Shown here one piece after another: positions 1 through 7,266 of a stretch of DNA of 56,853 nt (its first letter is position 1; every line of letters begins with the position of its first letter). The notes below the pieces were generated by a model. That model was not told the origin of the DNA and made no database searches. It saw nothing but the letters and a program-made list of their open reading frames with translations. This DNA is from an uncultured Coriobacteriaceae bacterium (GTDB lineage: Bacteria; Actinomycetota; Coriobacteriia; Coriobacteriales; Atopobiaceae), in assembly GCA_947426865.1 (NCBI GenBank), contig CANEFS010000004.1:1-56853 (forward strand), in the 5' to 3' direction. Position numbers and translations under genes: made by a program.

Positions 1-77
1 GGGCGCCACCTGCGGTAACGCCCAAAACTAGACACACTTTTTGTCCTATAGCCCTCGGGCGACCCAAGAAAGGATAA

Positions 78-118
78 AGAAAAACAGGTCAGATAACCAT
101 TTCAGATTATCCAACCTG
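78..118 (-). terminator. displaced host terminator of tRNA-fMet
   Basis: On the minus strand a 12-bp stem (arms 107-118 and 85-96, two G-U pairs) is followed by a T-run (complement of 78-84). It lies just downstream of the displaced tRNA 3' fragment at 128-173. I infer that it was the original terminator of the initiator tRNA gene before the element inserted. The rest of positions 1-127 shows no gene. Confidence 0.7.
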
Positions 119-127
119 CCAGTCTAG

Positions 128-173
128 TTGGTCGCGGGGGCAGGATTTGAACCTACGGCCTTCGGGTTATGAG
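128..173. repeat. attachment site, distal copy (tRNA-fMet 3' fragment)
   Basis: This 46-bp stretch matches 8705-8750 with two mismatches (158 G/A and 162 T/C). It spans the tRNA from the anticodon loop to the CCA end, but no 5' half follows it, so it is a truncated copy left at the far edge of the element. One difference changes the base pair 27-43: this copy would give U27-A43, while the intact gene has U27-G43. The other is at position 47 in the variable loop. Confidence 0.85.
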
Positions 174-284
174 AAGAAAAGAAGTCGTTGAAGTATACTG
201 TTACCCTTTATTATAATGACTTCAATATATTGTATGAACTGGGGTTTGTCAAACTTACCATCTGGGAGGCTATATTATATTGTT

Positions 285-327
285 CGCCCCATTTTCGCCC
301 CATTTACTTTATTGTTCGCCCCGTTTT
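285..327. repeat. CGCCCCATTTT repeats, left end (candidate arm sites)
   Basis: Three direct copies of an 11-mer, CGCCCCATTTT at 285, CGCCCCATTTA at 296 and CGCCCCGTTTT at 317, lie between the attachment repeat and the integrase gene. The same word occurs at the other end of the element (8610-8620 and inverted at 8627-8636). Paired clusters inside both ends are typical of integrase arm-type or excisionase sites. That role is inferred. Confidence 0.5.
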
Positions 328-330
328 CAA

Positions 331-336
331 TATAAT
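331..336 (+). promoter_or_regulatory. -10 element before integrase
   Basis: TATAAT lies 37 nt before the preferred integrase start. No good -35 is visible, and the third CGCCCC repeat (317-327) abuts it, so integrase binding there could repress its own gene. The -10 is read from sequence; the regulation is inferred. Confidence 0.4.
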
Positions 337-373
337 AAGGTCGTAGATATAAATACTCAAAATGGAGCGCAAA

Positions 374-1861
374 ATGAGCAGACGAATAGAGATACTCACT
401 GAACCCGAAATAAAGAAACTCAAACGAGGTGGCTACTCCGTTCGCTTCCGCATTCCCCCACATCACGGATTACCAGAAAGTAAAAGTCCACGAAAGAAAC
501 TCCAAGTGAAGAGCATAGGGGCTGCCCGTAAAGAGGCGGAGGATTATCGCAGGGAACTTGAAGACGAGATAAATGATTACAGGAATATCACCAATATCAC
601 TTTCGGTGACTATGTAAGACGATGGCACGAAGACAGAGTTGAGATGGGCGAAAAGGCTATCGGGACGCTTGAAGTTGAAGAACTCTATATCCGACAGATA
701 GAAGAGGCGGCACTTGCGAAGATAGAACTCAAAGAGATTGACGAGAACGACCTTGATAACTTCAAACTGGAAAACAAGAAGTTAGGACGCTCAAACGACA
801 GACAAGACAAATTGCTAAAACTGGTAAAGCAGGTGTTGAAGCACGCTGAAATACGCAGGGAGATAAAGCACAATCCCAGCGGAGCGGTTGCGAACATAAA
901 GAGAAACATCCTGGATAAGCGAAAGGCACTCACAAGGGAAGACCAAAAGCGTCTAATAGAAGCCTTGGAAAGCGAAGACATAACGGGAAAGACCGTTGTA
1001 GTTCGCATTGCGTTCTCAACTGGTTTCAGGCGTGGTGAGTGCCTGGGGCTTCAATGGGGAGATATTGACTTCAAGAAAAAGACGATAAGCCTTACACGCC
1101 AACTGACCTCAAAAGGAGAATACGCACCCCCAAAGTTCGGCGGGAGCGGCGTCATACCCATCGGGGACGTTCTTGTTCGCTATCTTCGCCGCTGGAAAGA
1201 CAAAACCTCAAAGCAGTTCTATCACGGAAAGAAGGTTCCGAAAGAAAGTCCCGTTTGTAGGAACGACAACGGAGAGCAACTACAAGCAGCGAACTTTGAC
1301 AAGTGGCGGCGTGATTGGTTCGTAGCACACGGGCTCGGCGAATACACAGAAGTCAAGGAGACTTGGGATAGCAAGGGGCGCAAGCGATACCACAAAACGG
1401 GCTATAAGGGCTATCGCCTACACGAGTTGCGGCACACTATGGCAACCGAACTCGTTGGCAACGCCGACCTGAAAACGGCACAAACGATTATGAGACATAC
1501 CAATATCAACACAACAGCAGGGTATGTCCACGAGATTGACGAGAATGTTCGCAACGCCGCCAACCTACTTGATGATATGAGAGAAAACGGTAGCGAGTTG
1601 GAGCAAGTGGAGGAGCAGTTAGCGAAAGACGAAAAAACATTCTGGGAAGACAGGAGAGCCGATAAAGAGCAAGCATACAAGCGGCAAAAAGGGAAATGCG
1701 GCGAATGCGGAAAGAGTTTTGAAATAGGCAAGTTGGTAGGAACGCTCATTACGCCCGTCTCAAAGGGCGGCACGCTCACGAAAGGCAACTATTATCTTGT
1801 TTGCCAGCAATGCGAAAAGAAAAAAGCAACCGAGAGCACTAATCATCAGATAACTCATTGA
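374..1861 (+). CDS. int: tyrosine site-specific integrase with degenerate HNH tail
   Basis: This is a phage-type tyrosine recombinase that would insert and excise the element at tRNA-fMet. Counting from an upstream ATG at 362, it has an N-terminal arm-binding region, a SAM-like core-binding domain at about 80-180, and a catalytic domain with R223 (TGFRRGE), H354 and R357 (HELRH), H379 (RHT) and nucleophile Y388. The ATG at 374 is preferred because GGAG lies 6 nt before it, while the ATG at 362 has no ribosome site. Oddly, residues 435-490 form an HNH-like zinc module (CGEC ... CQQC) whose catalytic Asp-His is replaced by Gly-Thr. It resembles the intact HNH of the DUF262 protein in the same element. 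The 3' end overlaps the convergent rep gene by 23 bp. Confidence 0.93.
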   Translation: MSRRIEILTEPEIKKLKRGGYSVRFRIPPHHGLPESKSPRKKLQVKSIGAARKEAEDYRRELEDEINDYRNITNITFGDYVRRWHEDRVEMGEKAIGTLEVEELYIRQIEEAALAKIELKEIDENDLDNFKLENKKLGRSNDRQDKLLKLVKQVLKHAEIRREIKHNPSGAVANIKRNILDKRKALTREDQKRLIEALESEDITGKTVVVRIAFSTGFRRGECLGLQWGDIDFKKKTISLTRQLTSKGEYAPPKFGGSGVIPIGDVLVRYLRRWKDKTSKQFYHGKKVPKESPVCRNDNGEQLQAANFDKWRRDWFVAHGLGEYTEVKETWDSKGRKRYHKTGYKGYRLHELRHTMATELVGNADLKTAQTIMRHTNINTTAGYVHEIDENVRNAANLLDDMRENGSELEQVEEQLAKDEKTFWEDRRADKEQAYKRQKGKCGECGKSFEIGKLVGTLITPVSKGGTLTKGNYYLVCQQCEKKKATESTNHQITH

Positions 1862-2711
1862 ACCACTCTTTGAACACTGTGGTCTCAAACCCTGCTTTGT
1901 CATTCCTAATCGTTTTGATTGACGAAAAGGTTTGCTTATGGGTTTTCCTATACTCGCTCGCTTCCTTTTCGCTCATTTGGCGCTTGGTAGGTCTCTTCAC
2001 TCCACGAGAACAACGGTAGATATTAAAGCCAGCGGGATACAGATGAAGCCCACCACCTTTGATAATGGCTTTCTTCTCGCCGTTTATCTCCTTCACATCG
2101 TCACCCAACCCGTCGTCCACGAACACATCCGAAAGGTATGCCGAAAGGTATGCTCCAAGATTGTCCACATCGTCAACCTTTGAAACCTTCGTGAAGCCGT
2201 GCTGCCATATCCTTCCAATGTCGTCATTGGGCAGGAACGGGGCTTTGCTTTGATAGAAGAGAAGCAAGTGGAAGTGAAACCGCTGTTTTCTGTCTGGTGT
2301 CTCATTCGGAGCATTAGGTTCGCACACAACAAGATATTCGGGCTTCTCAAAGCCGCACTTGGAACTCCATCGGACAAACCTCTTCCAAAAAGCGGAAAAG
2401 TCCCTGTATAGCGTCTCGCTATCGTCTACGGGGTCAGCATAGGTAAGCGTGACAAAACGAACCTTGTGAGGGTCGGTAGCGTTTGCGTTCACAATCCCTC
2501 TGATTGTGACGAACGTCCGAAGCAACGAGCGGTGACATTGGGAACGGTTCACGCTTCTCTCACCGTATTCGCATATCTCGCCAGTCGTTAGGTTCACAAA
2601 CTCATTCTCTGAAATCTTCTTTGCTCTACAAGTCCTATTCGCCTTCGTCGTTTGGGTGATTATCGTTATGTTCCCTTGTCGCTCAAATGTGGTGTAGAGA
2701 GTATCCTCCAT
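1839..2711 (-). CDS. HUH-type rolling-circle replication initiator (Rep)
   Basis: This 290-residue protein fits the replication-associated G2P/ORF2-type family, which nicks one DNA strand at an origin and starts rolling-circle replication. Visible motifs are motif I FVTLTY (86-91), the metal-binding HFH of motif II (145-147) and a motif III region with Tyr188 and Tyr192 (AYLSAYLSD), one of which is the likely nucleophile. In AICE-type elements the Rep multiplies the excised circle. It is last in the minus-strand backbone and converges on the integrase with a 23-bp overlap. A large hairpin lies 38 bp upstream of its start. I am confident of the HUH fold but not of the exact subfamily. Confidence 0.8.
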   Translation of the reverse strand: MEDTLYTTFERQGNITIITQTTKANRTCRAKKISENEFVNLTTGEICEYGERSVNRSQCHRSLLRTFVTIRGIVNANATDPHKVRFVTLTYADPVDDSETLYRDFSAFWKRFVRWSSKCGFEKPEYLVVCEPNAPNETPDRKQRFHFHLLLFYQSKAPFLPNDDIGRIWQHGFTKVSKVDDVDNLGAYLSAYLSDVFVDDGLGDDVKEINGEKKAIIKGGGLHLYPAGFNIYRCSRGVKRPTKRQMSEKEASEYRKTHKQTFSSIKTIRNDKAGFETTVFKEWFNELSDD

Positions 2712-2748
2712 TTGAAGCGGCGCAATCTGTGTAGGTAATCAAGTAAAG

Positions 2749-2796
2749 GGAGCGGATTGCTTCGGGCTTGGCTTCGCCGCCCTACGCAATCGCTCC
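2749..2796. other. nested hairpin upstream of rep (candidate origin)
   Basis: Arms 2749-2760 and 2786-2796 pair over 11 bp with a single bulged G. The 25-nt loop contains a second hairpin (GGGC and GCCC flanking GGC-TTC-GCC). It sits between the rep start and the preceding lipoprotein gene. There is no T-run, so a terminator is unlikely. A double- or single-strand origin for the Rep is plausible but inferred. Confidence 0.45.
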
Positions 2797-2803
2797 AACG
2801 AAC

Positions 2804-3001
2804 CTATCTATGGTTCTCAATCCATTTCTCGCATTGCTCTTTTGCTCCAACGAACTCAACCTTTCCAGTAGAGTTGTGTATGACCTCGCAATACCTATCG
2901 TCTGCGGTCTCAACAATGCTGTATTCAGGCTGGTTCTTCTTGCTCCCAGAGCAAGCCCAGAGCAGCAATATCAAGGTTATTACCCCTATCAGATATTCCA
3001 T
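2804..3001 (-). CDS. small lipoprotein-like protein
   Basis: A 65-residue protein of unknown function. Residues 1-17 form a hydrophobic signal segment ending in WAC at Cys17, followed by a polar domain with two more cysteines. The lipobox (LLWAC) is imperfect because Trp takes the -2 position, so it may be a simple membrane anchor instead. The start lies only 4 nt after the stop of the HTH gene, so the two are probably translated together. In small conjugative elements, proteins of this size at this position are often exclusion or entry-blocking factors, but nothing in the sequence proves it. Confidence 0.55.
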   Translation of the reverse strand: MEYLIGVITLILLLWACSGSKKNQPEYSIVETADDRYCEVIHNSTGKVEFVGAKEQCEKWIENHR

Positions 3002-3005
3002 AGCC

Positions 3006-3176
3006 TTACTTCCCTTCCATAAGCCTCTTCACAGCGGAGATGGTGGCGCTGCTGGTGTTCAACTTGCTCTCAATCTCCCTGTATGTCTTTCCTTCAGTGA
3101 TTGCCTTGGCAATCGCTTCTCTCTTCTCTTGCTTATCTACCTCGTGCTTGTAGAGGTAGCCTTTCTGCTTTTTCAT
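3006..3176 (-). CDS. small helix-turn-helix protein
   Basis: This 56-residue gene begins inside the end of the FtsK-like gene (44-bp overlap). It has a lysine-rich N-terminus and a C-terminal helix-turn-helix resembling resolvase or TrpR-type repeats: AIAKAITEGKTYREIE as the first helix and turn, then TSSATISAVKRLM as the recognition helix. It probably binds DNA, perhaps as a regulator or an excisionase of the element. It overlaps the gene before and nearly touches the gene after, as expected in a compact operon. The function is inferred from fold and place only. Confidence 0.65.
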   Translation of the reverse strand: MKKQKGYLYKHEVDKQEKREAIAKAITEGKTYREIESKLNTSSATISAVKRLMEGK

Positions 3177-4482
3177 AGGTGGTGTCCTTCGGTCTCAAAT
3201 GCTTCGTCTCTTCAACAATGCGTTTTTCTGTTTTTTCGTCTATATATGCCGCTTTGAACAGGCGGGGCTTGTTCATATACCCCTCGCAGAAGATGTAGCC
3301 AACGCCTTTTGATGAAATGGGTATCTCGCAACTCGGTGCTTCGTCCGCTCTTGTGTCAAACAACATTTCGTCACTTCGTGCGTCGCCGCTGCTGAACCCA
3401 AGCAGGTTTGAGGTCAAGAGGCTTCTGGTCGTCGTATCAACGAGACCAGACATAAACCGCTGCGTAATCAAAAAGATTGACATTCCATAGGCAGCGTTGC
3501 GGCTTGCCGCAACAAAGACAGCCCTATCAATTTCATCGCCTATCTTCCGTGGCTTCTTGCCGTCTGGGTCTTCAATGACAGAGGCTCGCAAGATGGCGTA
3601 TTCGTCAATAATCAAAGTGATGTGTGGGAGTTCTTCGGAGAACCCTTCAATCTTCTTCAAGCCGTGGAGCAAGCAATAGGCTTTGCGTCTCTCTGCTTCT
3701 CTGTTCAAGGCATTTACCACATTGAGAATATCTATCGGGTCGTCGTGAAGTTCAGCCCTGCTCTCGTATGCCTTGAAGTCCATAATCTTGTTTGAACAAA
3801 CTATTAGGCGCTCGTTCTTCAACTGTGAGAGCATTGCTATGAAAGACGAGGTAGCAGCCGATTTTCCTGACCTTGACTGACCTGATAGCATTCCGCTCAC
3901 AACTCCGTCAAGCGTCATATAGGCAGTCTCGCCAGTGGCATATCTCCCTATCGGTATCCGCTCCCGTGTCGGCTTCTCTTTCATATCATTAAAGAGGACT
4001 TTCATAGCCGTCAGGGTCGTTATCTCTGTCTCGGTGTAATAAATAATCTCGTAGCCGAAATAACCGTCATCGTTTGGTGGAAGTTGCTCAACATCAACCC
4101 TGATAGCCTTGAAGATGGGTAGGCTCTCTTCAACTATCCGTCTCAACTTCTTTTCCGTTGAGCCGTATAACATCGGGTGGTAGATGAAGCGAATGGGGTT
4201 CTCATCCAAGCACTCGAACTGCTCTTCATCCTGTGGTTTAATCCCACCTTTTCGCAAGCAGTCCAAGAACTGCTCTTTCAGTTGTTTTCTATTCCTATCC
4301 CGCCCGTCCTGTTGAAGCGATACTTCGCTTTCTGGGTGTCTGATTGAGTTGTAGATAATGCCAAGCGATAACCATAGGGGGAAGATAGCTGCGGCGTATA
4401 ACCCGAAGAGAGCCAAGACGCCGCAGACGATGAAGCCAAGTGACAGGATAGAAAGACGCAGGTGGTCTTCAATCCAGTCCAT
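3133..4482 (-). CDS. FtsK/SpoIIIE-like DNA translocase (TraB/TcpA-like)
   Basis: This 449-residue protein has two N-terminal membrane segments (about 8-30 and 31-46) and a RecA-like motor with Walker A GQSRSGKS (201-208) and Walker B LIIDEY (about 290-295). It matches the FtsK-type translocases of AICEs and the coupling proteins of Gram-positive conjugative elements, which pump DNA through the membrane. It is the only transfer-type gene in the element, and no relaxase is present, consistent with TraB-style transfer of double-stranded DNA. It starts 4 nt after the Pra-like gene stop. It lacks an obvious gamma domain, so any sequence reading would depend on other parts. Confidence 0.85.
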   Translation of the reverse strand: MDWIEDHLRLSILSLGFIVCGVLALFGLYAAAIFPLWLSLGIIYNSIRHPESEVSLQQDGRDRNRKQLKEQFLDCLRKGGIKPQDEEQFECLDENPIRFIYHPMLYGSTEKKLRRIVEESLPIFKAIRVDVEQLPPNDDGYFGYEIIYYTETEITTLTAMKVLFNDMKEKPTRERIPIGRYATGETAYMTLDGVVSGMLSGQSRSGKSAATSSFIAMLSQLKNERLIVCSNKIMDFKAYESRAELHDDPIDILNVVNALNREAERRKAYCLLHGLKKIEGFSEELPHITLIIDEYAILRASVIEDPDGKKPRKIGDEIDRAVFVAASRNAAYGMSIFLITQRFMSGLVDTTTRSLLTSNLLGFSSGDARSDEMLFDTRADEAPSCEIPISSKGVGYIFCEGYMNKPRLFKAAYIDEKTEKRIVEETKHLRPKDTTYEKAERLPLQARGR

Positions 4483-4486
4483 AATC

Positions 4487-4816
4487 CTATTCCTTCACCT
4501 TGCCCATCTTCTCTGCTGAAAAAGCCAGTTGAGCACGGTTTCCGCTGTTATAGGCAAGAGCGGTCAAACCAACGAAAGCGATGGGGGAGAACTCTGGCAA
4601 CTGCGGTTCTTGTGGTAGTGCCGTCTTCACTGTAATGGTCTCGGGCTTGGTTGCCCCTCTCTGCTTGACAAGGCAGACAATACCGAAGAGCGGAGTTCCA
4701 TTCTCGTCCCTGTCCTGCTCATTGGTCGCTTCTCCGTCAACATATTTCATTCTTGGCTCTGCGGATAGATAGCGGATGTAGTCAAATCCATTTTGGTCAA
4801 CGAATACCCTGTTCAT
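4487..4816 (-). CDS. Pra-like replication/excision activator
   Basis: A 109-residue protein with the pattern of the actinomycete 'plasmid replication, integration and excision activator' family (pSAM2 Pra): a central DRDENGTPL segment, a short beta stretch, a proline-rich turn, then IAFVGLTALAY and a basic-aromatic end. Pra proteins switch on replication and excision of AICEs. The assignment rests on remembered family patterns, not on a search. A good ribosome site (GAAGGA) precedes the start. It sits directly before the FtsK-like gene. Confidence 0.55.
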   Translation of the reverse strand: MNRVFVDQNGFDYIRYLSAEPRMKYVDGEATNEQDRDENGTPLFGIVCLVKQRGATKPETITVKTALPQEPQLPEFSPIAFVGLTALAYNSGNRAQLAFSAEKMGKVKE

Positions 4817-4966
4817 GGCTGTATTCCTTCCGTTCTCGGCGGGGTTTATTCCCTGCTCACTTTTGGAGTTTATGGTTCAGAAGTGTTGTTTCCCGAATAG
4901 TCAGATTGGACTTTCAGGCTGTTTTCTCTCATTCGGAAACCCTTGTTTGAATGGACGCTTGAAGCG

Positions 4967-5290
4967 TTAGAAATCCTGTATCAGATAACCGCCGTTTGAG
5001 AGACGGAAAAACAGCGTCCTGGCTTCCAACTCATCTCCCAGCAGTTCAAGGCGTTCTTCCTCGTCTTCGCAATCGCCCTCGTCAACGAGATAACCGTAGT
5101 CTTCAAACAATGCTTTGCTGTTTTCGTATTCAGACCATTCGCAGCAAACGGCTACTACATCCAACTCACCATCCATGTCATCAAGCATTTCATAAAGCAG
5201 TTCATAGCCTTCGGGCGAATAGTAGTCACGTCCCATATTCCTGAACTGTTGCTCAAACTCGTATTGAGAAAGCGTCATGAACACCGTCAT
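4967..5290 (-). CDS. acidic phage/plasmid-type hypothetical protein
   Basis: A strongly acidic 107-residue protein of unknown function. Its middle (LDVVAVCCEWSEY) resembles a small family common in phages and plasmids, in which an ICCEFTEY-type motif is conserved. The high negative charge could suit a DNA mimic or anti-restriction protein, but this is a guess. The start at 5290 is set by AAGGAG 6 nt upstream. It is first in the minus-strand backbone operon. The 150-nt gap to the next gene (4817-4966) holds only a short inverted repeat near 4952-4965. Confidence 0.6.
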   Translation of the reverse strand: MTVFMTLSQYEFEQQFRNMGRDYYSPEGYELLYEMLDDMDGELDVVAVCCEWSEYENSKALFEDYGYLVDEGDCEDEEERLELLGDELEARTLFFRLSNGGYLIQDF

Positions 5291-5503
5291 CTGAAACTCC
5301 TTTTCATTGTCTTGTCTTCAATAGGAGTTTCGTTCGGCGAAGTGTCCCCGCACGAATAGGAGTATTCGGTTTTATCTAACGGGTTCTATTCCGACAAAGC
5401 CCCTATTTGCTGGCTTATGTGTAAATACATATTCGCATGGACGAAACAAATATCCCAATCCACGAAACGCTCTGAACAGGGGTTCTTTGTCGGAAATGTC
5501 GGA
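5291..5503. other. non-coding segment with inverted and direct repeats
   Basis: This gap separates the backbone operon from the cargo operon. It has two copies of AATAGGAGT (about 5320 and 5356). It also has a long-range inverted repeat with arms 5391-5404 and 5478-5493 (CCGACAAAG/CTTTGTCGG plus CCCCT/AGGGG), and a smaller inverted repeat in its loop (TATGT/ACATA near 5415-5430). It probably holds the promoter of the backbone operon and may hold a cis-acting transfer or replication locus. No coding sequence is evident. Confidence 0.45.
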
Positions 5504-5535
5504 AAAGAAAAAAATCCCGCCTTCGAAAAGCGGGA
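5504..5535 (-). terminator. rho-independent terminator of cargo operon
   Basis: On the minus strand a 6-bp stem (TCCCGC at 5530-5535, GCGGGA at 5515-5520) with a 9-nt loop is followed by seven T residues. It lies 38 bp after the last cargo gene and ends the methyltransferase/DUF262 transcript. Confidence 0.8.
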
Positions 5536-5572
5536 AACACGGAAACAAAAAGAGCAGAGAGAGGATTGTTAT

Positions 5573-5905
5573 TCAGTCCATGTCCTCGTTCAAGATTTCT
5601 TTAACGATTTCTTCCATCTCTGGGTCATCATTGGTCATGTGATAATAGGTATCCCAAACGCTTTGTGGGTCTTTCATAACGCCCCGTCTGTAACAATCCG
5701 TAAGACGGTCACTGTTGGGGTCATAAACCATTGCCGTTAGATAATCAGTGAACCATTCAACAACGTCCCATGGATTACTTGTCTTGCGTGTCTGGTCACT
5801 TTTACGACTCCAATACAGTGCTTCTTTAGAATAGTTCTTTTTCACCATTTCAATGGCTATGTTCTTCATCTCAAAGTATGGGTCTAAATACTCTTCTTCT
5901 TTCAT
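5573..5905 (-). CDS. hypothetical protein, last gene of the defence-like cassette
   Basis: A 110-residue acidic protein that I do not recognise. It is rich in Asp, Glu and aromatic residues, has no membrane segment, and looks mostly helical. It begins 9 nt after the DUF262-HNH stop and is followed by a terminator, so it belongs to the same transcript. It could be an accessory or immunity-type partner of the nuclease. That is inferred from position only. Confidence 0.6.
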   Translation of the reverse strand: MKEEEYLDPYFEMKNIAIEMVKKNYSKEALYWSRKSDQTRKTSNPWDVVEWFTDYLTAMVYDPNSDRLTDCYRRGVMKDPQSVWDTYYHMTNDDPEMEEIVKEILNEDMD

Positions 5906-5914
5906 GTCATCGCC

Positions 5915-6997
5915 TTATTTGTTACTCTTCCTGCGGTTACAATCCCTACAGAGCATTTGGCAGTTATCGGCAGTCGTCTTGCCGCCCTCTGACCACGGCG
6001 TTATATGGTCTCCTTCCATCTGCTCCAAGGCGAAATGACCACCACAAGAAGGACATATGCCGTCCTGTCTCTCATACGCTTCACGCTTCATAGTATCTGT
6101 GAAAGCACGGATTGAAAGATGGCGTTCATCGCCGTCAAGAACATAGGCGTATATACCCTTCTTGTTAGTGATGTCGTCGTCCATCATCAGTTCTTTTATC
6201 TGTTGTTCTAACTCCGTTGGGTTCAAGGTTTCATCCTTGTGGGCGGCATACAGCCCACCCCAATCAAGACCCTTCATTTCTCTGCGGTAGTTCGGAAATG
6301 TCGCTTTCACCCAGTCTATAACCTTTTGGAAGTAAGCCCACTCAACGCCAGCGTTGCTGTCGTGCTGGTGTTCTGCCATATATTCCTCAATGTTGTTGTT
6401 GCTTATCCATTTCAGGACGGTTTGGAGATAGTCCTGTCTGATTGGGCTTCCAGTCAGATAGTCCTTGCCTTTGCGATAAGCCACGCAGTTGGTCTTGGAG
6501 AAGTATCGCTTTGCGTCCGTTAGCCACTCGCCAGCGTATACGGCATTCCTCAACTCTTGGTCAGTCAACTTCTCGCCAGCGATGTTGATAGTCCTGAACC
6601 AGTCAAGTTTCTCGCTATCCTTACCCTCACAAATGTAGATAGTGAGAGGATAATCAAGTATCTGATTTTGCTCGTCAGCCGTGAGGTTGTGAAAACCACG
6701 GTAGTCAACGGTGAAGTTCCCATCAAGATATTCACAAAAACTAATGGTTCGTTGCTGACCGTCCAGAACCTCGTAGTTCCCGTCATCGGTCTTTACCCAA
6801 TACATCACATTCAAAGGAAAGCCCTTCGTAATGGTGTCTATGACAGCATTTCTCTTTGCGTCGTCATAGACGAACTCACGCTGATACTTGGGACGAATGG
6901 AGAGTTTCCCATCAAGGGCATACACGCCCTCCTCATCATCGTTTATGTAGCCTTGGTAGACCTCTCCTACGGTTGTCTCGTGAAGTGTGATGTCCAT
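5915..6997 (-). CDS. DUF262 (GmrS/ParB-like) plus HNH nuclease
   Basis: A 360-residue protein joining an N-terminal DUF262 domain to a C-terminal HNH nuclease. DUF262 is ParB/sulfiredoxin-like and has the hallmark YQREFVYD near 38-45 and DGQQR at 79-83. The HNH has Cys315/Cys318, Asp330-His331 (GDHITPWSEGG), Asn345 and Cys350/Cys353, all intact. DUF262 fused to a nuclease occurs in GmrSD and SspE-type enzymes, which use NTP to attack foreign or modified DNA. Its start codon overlaps the stop of module 2 (TAATG), so its translation depends on ribosomes arriving from the methyltransferase region. A restriction role is likely; its target cannot be read from the sequence. Confidence 0.85.
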   Translation of the reverse strand: MDITLHETTVGEVYQGYINDDEEGVYALDGKLSIRPKYQREFVYDDAKRNAVIDTITKGFPLNVMYWVKTDDGNYEVLDGQQRTISFCEYLDGNFTVDYRGFHNLTADEQNQILDYPLTIYICEGKDSEKLDWFRTINIAGEKLTDQELRNAVYAGEWLTDAKRYFSKTNCVAYRKGKDYLTGSPIRQDYLQTVLKWISNNNIEEYMAEHQHDSNAGVEWAYFQKVIDWVKATFPNYRREMKGLDWGGLYAAHKDETLNPTELEQQIKELMMDDDITNKKGIYAYVLDGDERHLSIRAFTDTMKREAYERQDGICPSCGGHFALEQMEGDHITPWSEGGKTTADNCQMLCRDCNRRKSNK

Positions 6998-7266
6998 TAG
7001 TGTCTTCTCCTGACGAACGCACGGGCATAGACCTTCACATAGGTCTTCCCATCAACTATGTAATATGTCTTCCCATCGGGGGGCGTGGCAACTTCAATCG
7101 CCGCCCCGTCATTTAGTTTTGAGACCTTGCTTTTTTTGCCCGAAGATGAGATTTGTGTTTGCTGCCCGTAAGTCTTCGTCCGTATCTCGTCCCAACTTTG
7201 GGATACGCCCAGTATCTCAAACTGCTCTGGATTGTATTCATTGAGGAATGTAATCGGAACACCCAT
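6997..7266 (-). CDS. methyltransferase C-terminal module 2
   Basis: This 89-codon frame encodes a domain homologous to the end of EcoRI-family adenine methyltransferases: GVPITFLNEYNPEQFEILG, then a variable part, then a KTYVKVYARAFVRR ending. It can start by itself at the TAATG overlapping the stop of module 1. The same frame is also open upstream all the way to the AG tract. The residues just before the ATG (HIEWCSGL) resemble those before module 1 (IHYTSGV), which suggests it evolved as the end of a longer protein. Its stop overlaps the DUF262 start. It is a diverged duplicate of module 1 and could change target recognition or complex formation. Confidence 0.7.
   Translation of the reverse strand: MGVPITFLNEYNPEQFEILGVSQSWDEIRTKTYGQQTQISSSGKKSKVSKLNDGAAIEVATPPDGKTYYIVDGKTYVKVYARAFVRRRH

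Noticed and set aside
1-24. GGGCG...CGCCC inverted repeat at the window edge
   Set aside because: Only 5 bp with a 13-nt loop and no T-run next to it; the upstream gene is outside the window.
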